Positions 8,780 to 17,674 of a stretch of 64,000 bases of DNA are shown here, one piece after another. Origin of the DNA: Thermogemmatispora aurantia (lineage in GTDB: Bacteria; Chloroflexota; Ktedonobacteria; Ktedonobacterales; Ktedonobacteraceae); assembly GCF_008974285.1 (NCBI RefSeq), contig NZ_BKZV01000005.1:1-64000 (forward strand), given 5' to 3'. The position numbers were made by a program, and so were the translations under genes. The notes under the pieces were generated by a model. That model searched no databases. It was not told the DNA's origin and saw only the letters and a list, made by a program, of their open reading frames with translations. Numbering within the stretch: the first letter of the stretch is position 1; every line of letters begins with the position of its first letter.

Positions 8780-9694
8780 TCAAGCGGACCAGGATACCGG
8801 CGCCTCTCTCCCGTTGAGGCCAGGATCAGGGCAGACTTTCTTGCCCCAGGCGCTCAGAATGTAACAGAGACCGGCGAACTCTTCGTTGAACATCTCCACG
8901 AGGGCACGGCGATAGAGGTCGTCAAATTCAGCCGGTGTGGTAACTCCCGCTTCCAGGAGGAAGGGGCGGATCAGCAACAGCTCGACTTCATAGCCGCGAC
9001 AGAGGGCTTCATGGGCTTCGCTGCCAGCGGAGAAGTCCAGGACATAGGCCCGCTGCTGAATCTGGTAACAGCCGGCGTCGCGCAGGAGGGAAGCAAGCCG
9101 CGGCAGGATGCCGAGATGATGGCTGGGCGGCGAGAAACTGCGCCCCGTGCGTTGAAAGGCACGCCTGGTCAACTCCTGGAGCTGCGTAAAGGCCGCGCCG
9201 TTGCTTAGCGGTCGCTCAAATTCGGTGAGCCGCAGGATGCCCCCAGGTCGACAGACACGTAAAGCCTCATGCACGACTCGCGGCCAGGTGGCAGGCGTGA
9301 GGAGGCCTGTCAGGTCACGGGCATTGACGAGGTCAAAGCTGTCGCCGGGCAACGGGAATGGCTCTAGGAGATCCATGACCTCAAAGCATGCGTTCCTCAG
9401 CCCCTGAACCTGGGCCTGGGCCCGCGCATACTGGATGAGTGTCTCGCTGATGTCTATGCCCGTGACTCGCGCCCACGGATAGCACTGGGCCGTTTCCAGT
9501 ACCCAGCCCCCAGGTCCACACGCCAGATCCAGCATGCTTTCTAAGCGCCGGCCCTCGACTCCTTCCGGCAGAACTCCCCCCATGACCTCATTGACCAGCC
9601 TGTCACGCAACATGAGGCGCGCCGTCTCTGCTGCGTTCTCCGCATCCAGTACGTAGCCGCAGCCTCTCAGGATGTGATTCTGGGAAGCCACCAT
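8780..9694 (-). CDS. class I SAM-dependent methyltransferase
   Basis: The 304-residue protein has a Rossmann methyltransferase core: the SAM-binding motif MLDLACGPGGWVLETAQ, the acidic end of strand two VTGIDISETLIQYARAQ, and the motif FDLVNARDLTGLL. The region after the core (about 170-300) is family-specific and not recognised. The substrate cannot be named. I chose the ATG at 9694 because an AAGGAG lies 8 bases upstream; a GTG at 9715 is the alternative. It converges on the lacI-type gene with only 45 bases between them. Confidence 0.82.
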   Translation of the reverse strand: MVASQNHILRGCGYVLDAENAAETARLMLRDRLVNEVMGGVLPEGVEGRRLESMLDLACGPGGWVLETAQCYPWARVTGIDISETLIQYARAQAQVQGLRNACFEVMDLLEPFPLPGDSFDLVNARDLTGLLTPATWPRVVHEALRVCRPGGILRLTEFERPLSNGAAFTQLQELTRRAFQRTGRSFSPPSHHLGILPRLASLLRDAGCYQIQQRAYVLDFSAGSEAHEALCRGYEVELLLIRPFLLEAGVTTPAEFDDLYRRALVEMFNEEFAGLCYILSAWGKKVCPDPGLNGREAPVSWSA

Positions 9695-9927
9695 GAAATG
9701 TACTCCTTCATTCACCTCAAACGCCAGTCCTACGGGGTAGGATTGATATCTGCCCCGACTTCACGAGAAAATAGTCTTTTTCTTAAAGCAGAGTTTTACT
9801 GCATAGTAGTATAAGCTGAAAGGTTATTCTGCATCAAGATATTGTACTGCAAGATAGCAGTTATCGGTCACCGAGACTCTGCCGATTCTGGTCTGTAGAA
9901 AGCATAGCAGGCTCCCCCTCCATAGCC

Positions 9928-9957
9928 TTGCCAGGGATTACCCGAAAGTGCTACAAT
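9928..9957 (+). promoter_or_regulatory. purine operon promoter
   Basis: TTGCCA (9928-9933), an 18-base spacer and TACAAT (9952-9957) lie about 55 bases before purL and head the whole purine gene run. The rest of the 9695-10010 spacer is AT-rich with no other feature. Confidence 0.65.
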
Positions 9958-9961
9958 GAGA

Positions 9962-9983
9962 CTGTTCCATTCAATGGAAACAG
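9962..9983. promoter_or_regulatory. inverted repeat at the purine operon start point
   Basis: The sequence from CTGTTCCATT (9962-9971) to AATGGAAACAG (9973-9983) is a nearly perfect inverted repeat with one extra A in the right arm. It begins 5 bases after the -10 box and so covers the start of transcription. It is a candidate operator for purine control; no classical guanine riboswitch was seen in the leader. Confidence 0.45.
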
Positions 9984-10010
9984 CAATCTGTCCCCTGGAC
10001 GGGACGAAGT

Positions 10011-13000
10011 GTGGGTAGAAGCACCGTGACCGACTACCATATTGAGGTACGGGCAACCTCGCCGCAGTATGACATTCCGGCCCAACAGCTTGCCCGTGAG
10101 CTGTCTTTTCTCTCGCGTGCCAGGCTGCCCGCACTGGCCGCCCTCGGTGAGAGTCTCCCTCCCCTTTTTCTCCGCACTGCTCAGCTCTATTCTCTCAGTG
10201 GAGCTTGCTCGCCGGAGGATATTACACGCCTCGCCCGCGAGCTGCTGACTGATCCTGTCACTCAGACCTTCTCTTTGTTGCCCTCTACCGGGCGCTCTTC
10301 CTCTGGGGCTACTGGTCATATCATAGACGTATTTTTTCTTCCAGGTGTCACTGATACCCTGGCGGAGAGCGTCTTACTTGCCGCTTCGTTACTTGGAATC
10401 GCCGGCCTGGAACGAGTTGCTACGGGCCGGCGTTATTTTCTGGATGAGCGCCTGAGCCGGCAGGAGGTGCAAGCCATTGCTGAGGCTCTACTCTATAACC
10501 CGGTGATCCAGTTCTATCGCTTGTCGCCGGCAGAGGGCGAGCGAGCTGCTGGCAGTTCCGGATGTTCAGCGCCTCGTTGGTCATTAGCTGGTCCTGCTCC
10601 CTCCCCTTCCTCCTCTCCCCTCGTTGCTCGCCTGGCCCTCGCTGACATGAACGTTGAAGAACTGAGCAGTTTGAGCAGAGAGAGAATGCTGGCGCTAACA
10701 GTGGAGGAGATGCAGGCGATCCAGGACTATTTCCGCCGGCAGGGGCGCGCTCCGACCGATGTGGAGCTGGAGACGCTGGCGCAGACCTGGTCGGAGCATT
10801 GTTCTCATAAGACGTTTAAGGCCACGGTTGTTTATCGTGAGCTGACTTCCGCTGGGGAGACCGCGGTCGAGGAGACAATTCCTGGCTTGCTGCGCTCTTT
10901 CATCATGCAGGCGACCAGTGAACTGGCTCGCCCCTGGGTGGTCTCAGCTTTCAGCGATAATGCGGGGCTGGTGCAGTTTACGGATGGCTACGATCTGGCT
11001 TTCAAGGTGGAGACGCATAATCATCCGTCGGCGATTGAGCCGTTCGGTGGGGCCAATACGGGGGTCGGCGGCGTGATCCGCGATGTGTTGGGGGTTTCGG
11101 CTCGCCCTATCGCCTGTACTGATGTGCTCTGCTTCGGGCCGCCCGATACGCCGGTGGAGGAGCTCCCCCCGGGTGTGTTGGCGCCGCGGCGCGTGGCTTC
11201 GGGGGTGGTGAACGGGGTGCGCGACTACGGCAATAAGATGGGCATTCCGACGGTCAACGGGGCGGTGCTCTACCACCGCGAGTATCTGTGCAATCCGCTG
11301 GTCTTCTGTGGCTGTCTGGGCTTGCTGCCTCACGGGAGTCATCCCCGGCACGTGGAGCCAGGCGATCTGGTGGTGGTCCTCGGTGGTCGTACAGGACGCG
11401 ATGGGATTCACGGTGCAACCTTCTCTTCGGGCGAGATGAGTAGCGAGACGCAGGCGGTGGCTGGTAGTGCGGTGCAGATCGGGGCGCCGATTACGGAGAA
11501 GAAGGTGACCGATGTGGTTCTGCAGGCCCGTGAGCGCCGTCTCTATCATGCCATCACCGATTGCGGGGCGGGTGGCTTCTCGTCAGCGATCGGTGAGATG
11601 GGGGCCCAGACAGGGGTGCGGGTGGACCTGGCACGGGCACCGTTGAAGTATCAGGGGCTGGCTCCCTGGGAGGTCTGGCTCTCGGAGGCGCAGGAGCGCA
11701 TGGTGCTGGCTGTGCCGCCGGCCTGCCTCGATGAGCTGCTGGCGTTGTGCGCGCTGGAGGAGGTGGAGGCAACGGTCCTGGGCGAGTTTACTGCCGATGG
11801 ACGGCTGACGGTGACCTGGGGAGAGGAGGTGGTGGCCAACCTGGAGATGGCTTTCTTGCACGAGGGCCGTCCTCAGCGCACACTGGAAGCTGTTTGGCAA
11901 CAGCGCCCGCTGACGGTCGGATCGGCGACAGCCTCTCCGGAGGCTTTGCCCGATGCGGCTGATGCTCTGTTGACGCTGCTGCGCCACCCGACGATTGGCT
12001 CGAAAGAGGGCGTGGTGCGACGCTACGACCATGAAGTGCAGGGGGCAACAGTGCGCAAGCCACTGGTGGGACGCGCCGGCAATGGTCCCGGCGATGGGGC
12101 GGTCTTGCAGCCGCTGCTAGAGGACCTGAGCATGCCGCGCGCCGGGGTGGTGCTGACGAATGGGATTAATCCACTGTACGGCAAGATCGATCCTTATCAT
12201 ATGGCCCTCAATGCGGTGGATGAGGCTCTGCGCAATCTGACGGCCCTGGGCGGCGATATCGAGCGGGCGGCGCTGCTGGACAACTTCTGCTGGGGCAATC
12301 CTGCTGATCCTGAGCAGCTGGGGATGCTGGTGCGGGCAGTGCGCGGCTGCTATGATGCTGCTGTGGGCTTTGGCACTCCCTTCATTTCTGGCAAGGATAG
12401 CCTGAATAATGAGTATCGCTTTGGAGAGCGCCGTCTGCCGGTGATCCCCACGCTGCTGATTTCAGCGCTGGGAGTGATTGAGGATGCCTCTCGTACGGTC
12501 GACATGGCCCTGAAGGCGGCGGGCAATCTGCTTTATGTGGTAGGTCTGACAGGCAATGAGCTGGCGGCCTCCCATTATGCCGAGGTGGTGGGCACGGAGC
12601 TGTTGCCAATAACGGCCCTGCCACAGGTGAAGCTTGAGCAGGCGCGAACGACGATGAAGGTCCTCGGGGAGGCCATTCGCCGCGGCTTGGTGCAGTCCTG
12701 TCACGATCTTTCGGAAGGAGGACTGGCAGTAGCGGCAGCGGAGATGGCCCTAGCTGGCCTGCTCGGCCTGAGTCTCGATCTGACACGTCAGCCGGCGACC
12801 GGTTTGGAGGAGCTGGCCGAGGGATTCCGTCCTGCCGCGCTGCTCTTTAGTGAAAGTCCGTCGCGCTTCCTGGTTGAGGTGGCTCCCGGCCAGCGCGAGG
12901 CCTTTGAGGCCCATATGCGAGCTGGGGGAGTGATAGCGCTGGCGGCTCTCGGCCATGTGACAGCCAGCGGGCGTTTTGTGATCAAACACGGGGCGGAGAC

Positions 13001-13058
13001 GCTGATCGATCTTTCGATCGCTGAGCTGCAGGCTGCCTGGAAGGGAGAGTTGCCATGA
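10011..13058 (+). CDS. purL: FGAM synthase, PurS-PurL fusion
   Basis: This is the synthetase part of phosphoribosylformylglycinamidine synthase, converting FGAR to FGAM with ATP and ammonia. Two PurS-like segments form the first 175 residues (about 7-90 and 102-171), each with the alternating strand-helix pattern of PurS. A low-complexity linker (about 175-205) leads into the PurL core with TWSEHCSHKTF at 259-269. A GTG start is used; the GTG at 10026 is a second option and neither has a strong ribosome-binding site. In Bacillus-type organisms PurS is separate; in E. coli-type PurL the glutaminase is attached too. Here PurS is fused but PurQ is not. The stop codon overlaps the next gene by 4 bases. 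Confidence 0.93.
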   Translation: MGRSTVTDYHIEVRATSPQYDIPAQQLARELSFLSRARLPALAALGESLPPLFLRTAQLYSLSGACSPEDITRLARELLTDPVTQTFSLLPSTGRSSSGATGHIIDVFFLPGVTDTLAESVLLAASLLGIAGLERVATGRRYFLDERLSRQEVQAIAEALLYNPVIQFYRLSPAEGERAAGSSGCSAPRWSLAGPAPSPSSSPLVARLALADMNVEELSSLSRERMLALTVEEMQAIQDYFRRQGRAPTDVELETLAQTWSEHCSHKTFKATVVYRELTSAGETAVEETIPGLLRSFIMQATSELARPWVVSAFSDNAGLVQFTDGYDLAFKVETHNHPSAIEPFGGANTGVGGVIRDVLGVSARPIACTDVLCFGPPDTPVEELPPGVLAPRRVASGVVNGVRDYGNKMGIPTVNGAVLYHREYLCNPLVFCGCLGLLPHGSHPRHVEPGDLVVVLGGRTGRDGIHGATFSSGEMSSETQAVAGSAVQIGAPITEKKVTDVVLQARERRLYHAITDCGAGGFSSAIGEMGAQTGVRVDLARAPLKYQGLAPWEVWLSEAQERMVLAVPPACLDELLALCALEEVEATVLGEFTADGRLTVTWGEEVVANLEMAFLHEGRPQRTLEAVWQQRPLTVGSATASPEALPDAADALLTLLRHPTIGSKEGVVRRYDHEVQGATVRKPLVGRAGNGPGDGAVLQPLLEDLSMPRAGVVLTNGINPLYGKIDPYHMALNAVDEALRNLTALGGDIERAALLDNFCWGNPADPEQLGMLVRAVRGCYDAAVGFGTPFISGKDSLNNEYRFGERRLPVIPTLLISALGVIEDASRTVDMALKAAGNLLYVVGLTGNELAASHYAEVVGTELLPITALPQVKLEQARTTMKVLGEAIRRGLVQSCHDLSEGGLAVAAAEMALAGLLGLSLDLTRQPATGLEELAEGFRPAALLFSESPSRFLVEVAPGQREAFEAHMRAGGVIALAALGHVTASGRFVIKHGAETLIDLSIAELQAAWKGELP

Positions 13059-15052
13059 GCGTTGTGCCGCGCGCTTTGGTGCTGCGAGCGCCGGGCATTA
13101 ACTGTGAACGCGAGACGGCTTACGCCTGTCGCCTGGCCGGCTTCGAGACGGAGCTGGTCCATATCAATGCGCTGCTGCGCGAGCCAGAGCGCTTGCTGAG
13201 CTACCATTTCCTGGTATTGCCCGGTGGCTTCTCATATGGCGATGATCTGGGAGCCGGGACGTTACTGGCCAGGAATCTGACGGTGCATTTGGGGTGGCAG
13301 TTGCAGCGCTTTGTGGAGGAAGGCCGCCCGCTGCTTGGCATCTGCAATGGTTTTCAGGTGCTGGTGCGCGCCGGCTTGCTGCCACATACTGACTGGAGGA
13401 ATCTCCGCCAGACGGCCAGCTTGACCTTCAATAGTTCGGGACGCTTTGAATGCCGCTGGATCTCGCTGGTGACGGAAAGTAACCGCTGTATCTTTACGCG
13501 TGGCATTTATCGCCCGCTGGAGCTGCCTGTCGCGCATGGCGAGGGGCGCTTCGTGGTAGCCAGCGCAGAGCAGCTAGAGGAGCTGCGCCAGCACGAGCAG
13601 ATTGCGCTCCTCTACGATGGCGCTGGCTATCCGGCTAACCCTAACGGTTCCCAGGCGAACGTGGCCGGCGTCTGCAATCCGGCGGGGAATGTGCTGGGCC
13701 TGATGCCCCATCCCGAGCGCTATGTGCGCGCGCTGCAGCATCCACAGCAGCGCAGCCCAGCTGATGGTCTCTTGCTTTTCCAGAATGCCTTTGCCTACGT
13801 CTGTCAGCTGCTGGGCATAGAGCCGCCAGTGGTTCCTGCCGAAGACAGTGAAGGTAGCGCTGAGAACAGCAGGCGGCGCATCTGGACGGCGCGCCTGGAT
13901 AGTGAGGGTGAGGACCGCAGGCAGCCTGGACGCCTGCGCCCGTCTGCGACGATGTCAGCTTCAACGAGCGGAGAGCGGGGACGCACCGCAGCGGTGGCCG
14001 CCGTCAGACGTGAGCCGGCGCCAACCTCTCTCTCGTATGCAACAAGTGGGGTCAATATTGAGGCGGGTGAACATGCCGTTGAGCTGATGAAGGCAGCGGT
14101 GCGCGCTACTCATAGTCCCTCCGTGCTGGCCGGTGTGGGAGCCTTTGCGGCTGCCTTGCGGGCCGAAGCCCTGAAGGAGATGCGCGAGCCAGTGCTCGTG
14201 GCTACCACCGATGGCGTGGGCACGAAAACCTTGCTGGCGGTCCAGATGGACCGCTTTTCGACGATTGGCTACGATCTGGTCAACCACTGCGTCAATGATT
14301 TGCTGACCCAGGGAGCAAAGCCGCTCTTCTTCATGGACTATCTGGCTACGGGCCGGCTTGATCCTGAGCAGGCGGCGACAATTGTGGCGAGCGTGGCCCG
14401 GGCCTGTCAAGAGGTCGATTGCGCCCTGCTGGGAGGCGAGACCGCTGAGATGCGCGATGTGTATGTGCCCGGTAGCTTTGATCTGGCTGGGACACTGGTC
14501 GGAGTGGTCGAGGCGACGGAGCGCATCGATCCGGCGACGATTCGCGCCGGCGACGTCCTGCTCGGACTGCCTTCCAGCGGCCTGCATACGAATGGCTATT
14601 CGCTGGCGCGGCGCGTCTTTGCCGCTTATCCCCTGGAAACAGTCTTTCCTGAGCTGGGGGAGCCGCTGGGCGAGGCTCTGCTGCGTCCCCACCGCTGCTA
14701 TCTGCCGGAGATTATGCGTCTGCGCGTCGGGCTGGGCCCAGCCCTGAAGGGCCTGGCGCATATTACTGGCGGCGGTTTCCAGGGCAACGTCGTACGCATT
14801 CTGCCACCAGGTACGCAGGCGGTCATCGAGACCGCGGCCTGGACAGTCCCCCCCCTCTTTACGCTGATCGCTCGCCTGGGCCAGATCAGCGCTGCCGAGA
14901 TGTACCGTACCTTCAATATGGGCATCGGCATGGTGCTGGTGGTCGCCGAGGACCAGGCGGACCAGGCCCTGCGCCTGGTGCCAGAGCTGGCGCCAATCGG
15001 CGCAATTCGTGAGGGCGAGGGGGTTGTTCTAACCGGAGAGGCGTCTTCCTGA
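13055..15052 (+). CDS. purQM: PurQ-PurM fusion: FGAM synthase glutaminase plus AIR synthetase
   Basis: One 665-residue frame encodes two consecutive activities. Residues 1-255 are PurQ, a class I glutaminase with nucleophile Cys97 in LLGICNGFQVL and the His219/Glu221 pair in MPHPERY. A charged, Ser/Arg-rich linker runs from about 256 to 323. Residues about 325-665 are PurM, which closes FGAM to AIR, with SYATSGVNIEAGEHAVEL, TTDGVGTKTLLA and LLGGETAEMRDVY. The ATG overlaps the purL stop, so translation is coupled. There is no stop or frameshift between the halves. An internal ATG in the linker (13952) could allow some separate PurM, but no good ribosome-binding site precedes it. Confidence 0.93.
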   Translation: MSVVPRALVLRAPGINCERETAYACRLAGFETELVHINALLREPERLLSYHFLVLPGGFSYGDDLGAGTLLARNLTVHLGWQLQRFVEEGRPLLGICNGFQVLVRAGLLPHTDWRNLRQTASLTFNSSGRFECRWISLVTESNRCIFTRGIYRPLELPVAHGEGRFVVASAEQLEELRQHEQIALLYDGAGYPANPNGSQANVAGVCNPAGNVLGLMPHPERYVRALQHPQQRSPADGLLLFQNAFAYVCQLLGIEPPVVPAEDSEGSAENSRRRIWTARLDSEGEDRRQPGRLRPSATMSASTSGERGRTAAVAAVRREPAPTSLSYATSGVNIEAGEHAVELMKAAVRATHSPSVLAGVGAFAAALRAEALKEMREPVLVATTDGVGTKTLLAVQMDRFSTIGYDLVNHCVNDLLTQGAKPLFFMDYLATGRLDPEQAATIVASVARACQEVDCALLGGETAEMRDVYVPGSFDLAGTLVGVVEATERIDPATIRAGDVLLGLPSSGLHTNGYSLARRVFAAYPLETVFPELGEPLGEALLRPHRCYLPEIMRLRVGLGPALKGLAHITGGGFQGNVVRILPPGTQAVIETAAWTVPPLFTLIARLGQISAAEMYRTFNMGIGMVLVVAEDQADQALRLVPELAPIGAIREGEGVVLTGEASS

Positions 15053-15138
15053 GAGCAGGACGTTCGCCTGATCAGGAAGATTCAACTACTGCTAGCATCA
15101 AGAGCACAAGATAGAGAAAGAGAGGAGCAGGTACTAGC

Positions 15139-15909
15139 ATGAGTGCAGGGAATGAGGAGCAGGTGACCTTTGGGCCTCTGCTGGCTGAGGGCAAGACCAA
15201 GCGGATCTATGCCCACCCCGAGGACCCCAATCTGGTCTATATGGTCAGCAAGGACCAGATCACCGCAGGCGATGGGGCACGTCGCGACGAGCTAGCTGGC
15301 AAGGGGCGCTGGAGCACCATCACAACAGCCAATGTCTTCCGTCTGCTGAACGCGGAGGGCATCCCTACCCACTTCGTGCGCCAGATCAACGATACCACCC
15401 TCCTGGTGAAGCGCTGCCAGATGGTTCCTATCGAGCATGTGCAGCGCCGCATCGCCACCGGCTCCTATCTGAAGCGTCATCCCGAGATCAGCGAGGGAAC
15501 ACGCTTTGACCCGCTGGTCATCGAGACCTTCCTGAAGGACGATGCCCGCCACGATCCTCAGATCTGGGATGAGGATATCATCAAGATGGGCCTGGCCACT
15601 GCCGAGGAAATCGCCTGGATGGCCGAGCAGGGGCGCCGCGTTTTCGAGACTCTCGAACGAGCCTGGGCGAGCGTGGATGTGACCCTGGTCGATCTGAAAA
15701 TCGAGTTCGGGCGCGACAGCGAGGGGAAGCTGCTGGTGGCCGATGTGATCGACAACGATAGCTGGCGACTCTGGCCCGGCGGCGATAAGAATCGCATGCT
15801 CGACAAGCAGGTCTACCGCAATCTCAAGGAGGTCACCGAGCAGGATCTGCAGGGAATCGCCGATCGCTATGCTCTGGTGGCCGATTTGACTGGGAAACTG
15901 CGCATTTGA
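15139..15909 (+). CDS. purC: SAICAR synthetase, animal PAICS-like
   Basis: The enzyme joins aspartate to CAIR to make SAICAR. The 256-residue protein shows LLAEGKTKRIY near the N-terminus, SKDQITAGDGAR, RRIATGSYLKRHP, FLKDDARHDPQ, TLVDLKIEFG and the long block ADVIDNDSWRLWPGGDKNR. From memory these blocks match the PurC half of vertebrate PAICS better than the short bacterial PurC (for example the SKDQITAG and FxKDDxxxDPQ segments). A GAGGAG site precedes the ATG. It lies 86 bases after purQM in the same operon. Confidence 0.94.
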   Translation: MSAGNEEQVTFGPLLAEGKTKRIYAHPEDPNLVYMVSKDQITAGDGARRDELAGKGRWSTITTANVFRLLNAEGIPTHFVRQINDTTLLVKRCQMVPIEHVQRRIATGSYLKRHPEISEGTRFDPLVIETFLKDDARHDPQIWDEDIIKMGLATAEEIAWMAEQGRRVFETLERAWASVDVTLVDLKIEFGRDSEGKLLVADVIDNDSWRLWPGGDKNRMLDKQVYRNLKEVTEQDLQGIADRYALVADLTGKLRI

Positions 15910-15920
15910 TCTTAGCTGTA

Positions 15921-15950
15921 GGGCGGTGCAGTAGACGTTCTGCACCGCCC
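15921..15950 (+). other. intercistronic hairpin
   Basis: GGGCGGTGCAG (15921-15931) pairs perfectly with CTGCACCGCCC (15940-15950) around an 8-base loop, between purC and purF. No U tract follows, so it is more likely an mRNA-stability or partial-attenuation element than a full terminator. Confidence 0.6.
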
Positions 15951-15983
15951 GCAGCGTCTTGAAGGAGATGCAGGAAGAAAGCC

Positions 15984-17540
15984 ATGGAGCGACTGCGCGA
16001 TGCCTGCGGTATTGTTGGGATCTATGCCAGGCCGGGAGATGAGAGTATCGATGTGCGTCAGTATCTGACGCTGGCTCTGACGGCTTTGCAGCACCGCGGC
16101 CAGGAGAGCGCGGGCATGGCGGTCTACGATCGGCGGGGCCGCATCGCCCATCGCGTGGGCATGGGCAAGGTGCGCGAGGTCTTTACGGATATGGGTCAGG
16201 GCCTGCCAGCTACGCACTGCGGCATTGGCCACGTACGCTATTCTACAACCGGCTCTAGCTGCGTAGAGAACGCAGGCCCGTTCGTGGTTGGCGAGAATGG
16301 CGAGGACCCGGATGGTGCCCACCCTGGGGCGATTGCGGTGGCCCACAATGGCAACCTGGTCAATGGCCCGGCCCTGCGCGCGCGCCTGCCACAGCATCTG
16401 CTCTCTTCGACAACGGACAGTGAGGCCATCGCTCTCTTGCTCTTGCTGGCGGAGGGCGCCACGCTGCGCGAGCGCATGCTGACAGCTTTTCCTCTGTTGA
16501 AGGGTGCTTACAGCCTGGTGATCCTGGCCGAGGGCAAGCTCTATGCAGTGCGCGATCCCTGGGGCATGCGTCCGCTCTGTCTGGGACGCATCGGCGCCAT
16601 CTGGATCGCTGCCTCGGAGTCCTGCGCTTTCGATCGCATTGGGGCCACCTTTGTGCGCAACGTCGAGCCAGGCGAGCTGATCACGATCGATGAGCAAGGC
16701 TTGCACTCCGAGATTCTGGTTCAGGCCCCGCGCCAGACGCTCTGCGTCTTCGAGTATATCTATTTTTCGGATGCCACCAGCTACGTGAACAATCGCTACG
16801 TCTACCTGGTCCGCGAGGCTTTGGGCCGCGAGCTGGCCCGCGAGCACCCAGTGGAGGCTGATCTGGTGGTGCCAGTTCCCGATTCGTCAATTCCGGCAGC
16901 TTTGGGCTATGCTGCCGCTTCGGGTATTCCCTACGGCCAGGCGATTATTAAGAACCGCTATAGCGACCGCACCTTTATTAAGCCCGACCAGCGCCTGCGC
17001 CAGATGGAGGTCGATCTCAAATTCAACTTTGTCCGTCCCAAGGTGGAGGGCCAGCGCCTGGTGATTGTCGACGATTCGATTGTGCGCGGCAACACGATGA
17101 AGCGCCTGGTGGCGGCCCTGCGCCATCAGGGAGTGCGCGAGATCCATCTGCGGTCAAGTGCGCCGCCGCTGCGCCATCCCTGCTACTTCGGCATTGATAT
17201 CCCTCACGAGGGCGAACTGGTTGCGGCTGGTCGCAGCATTCAGGAGGTGGCTGATTATATCGGCGTTGACAGCCTGGGTTACCTCAGTATCGCCGGTCTG
17301 GGGCGCGCCATTGCTTCGGTCCGCCGCGTGAGCGGGCGAACGGCCCCGACAGCGGCACAGCCGGGAGAGCGCGGCGCGGAGCCAGTTGAGGAGAGCGAAA
17401 CGACCGCCTTCTATGAGGAGCTGCTACATCGCGAGTTTTGCTACGGCTGCATGCGTCGTCAGGGCTGGCCCTTTGATCCCGTCGTGGCCGCCGACGAGTC
17501 GTCTCCTCTGCCGCTCATGCGCCAGCCCTCGCCCTCGTGA
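15984..17540 (+). CDS. purF: amidophosphoribosyltransferase (glutamine PRPP amidotransferase)
   Basis: This is the first committed step of purine synthesis, PRPP plus glutamine to phosphoribosylamine. The N-terminal glutaminase has its nucleophile at Cys8 (MERLRDACGIVG), so a 7-residue propeptide must be removed, as in Bacillus PurF. The PRPP-binding motif is VIVDDSIVRGNT. Cysteines in LCVFEYIYFS, HPCYFG and the C-terminal FCYGCMRRQG lie where the Bacillus-type enzyme holds its 4Fe-4S cluster. A variable, acidic insert precedes the last Cys pair. A GAAGGAGATG stretch is upstream of the ATG. Feedback inhibition by nucleotides is expected from the family. Confidence 0.96.
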   Translation: MERLRDACGIVGIYARPGDESIDVRQYLTLALTALQHRGQESAGMAVYDRRGRIAHRVGMGKVREVFTDMGQGLPATHCGIGHVRYSTTGSSCVENAGPFVVGENGEDPDGAHPGAIAVAHNGNLVNGPALRARLPQHLLSSTTDSEAIALLLLLAEGATLRERMLTAFPLLKGAYSLVILAEGKLYAVRDPWGMRPLCLGRIGAIWIAASESCAFDRIGATFVRNVEPGELITIDEQGLHSEILVQAPRQTLCVFEYIYFSDATSYVNNRYVYLVREALGRELAREHPVEADLVVPVPDSSIPAALGYAAASGIPYGQAIIKNRYSDRTFIKPDQRLRQMEVDLKFNFVRPKVEGQRLVIVDDSIVRGNTMKRLVAALRHQGVREIHLRSSAPPLRHPCYFGIDIPHEGELVAAGRSIQEVADYIGVDSLGYLSIAGLGRAIASVRRVSGRTAPTAAQPGERGAEPVEESETTAFYEELLHREFCYGCMRRQGWPFDPVVAADESSPLPLMRQPSPS

Positions 17541-17674
17541 GACCAGTCGACAGGCAAGCGTCCGATCGATCAAAGGATGAGTAAGAGTGCGAGCTGATCA
17601 TTCAGTGCTTGAGGCGAGACCCCGCAGAGCCAGGTGTGAGGAGTGAAGAGGGGTATAAGGAGGAGCTAGCGATT

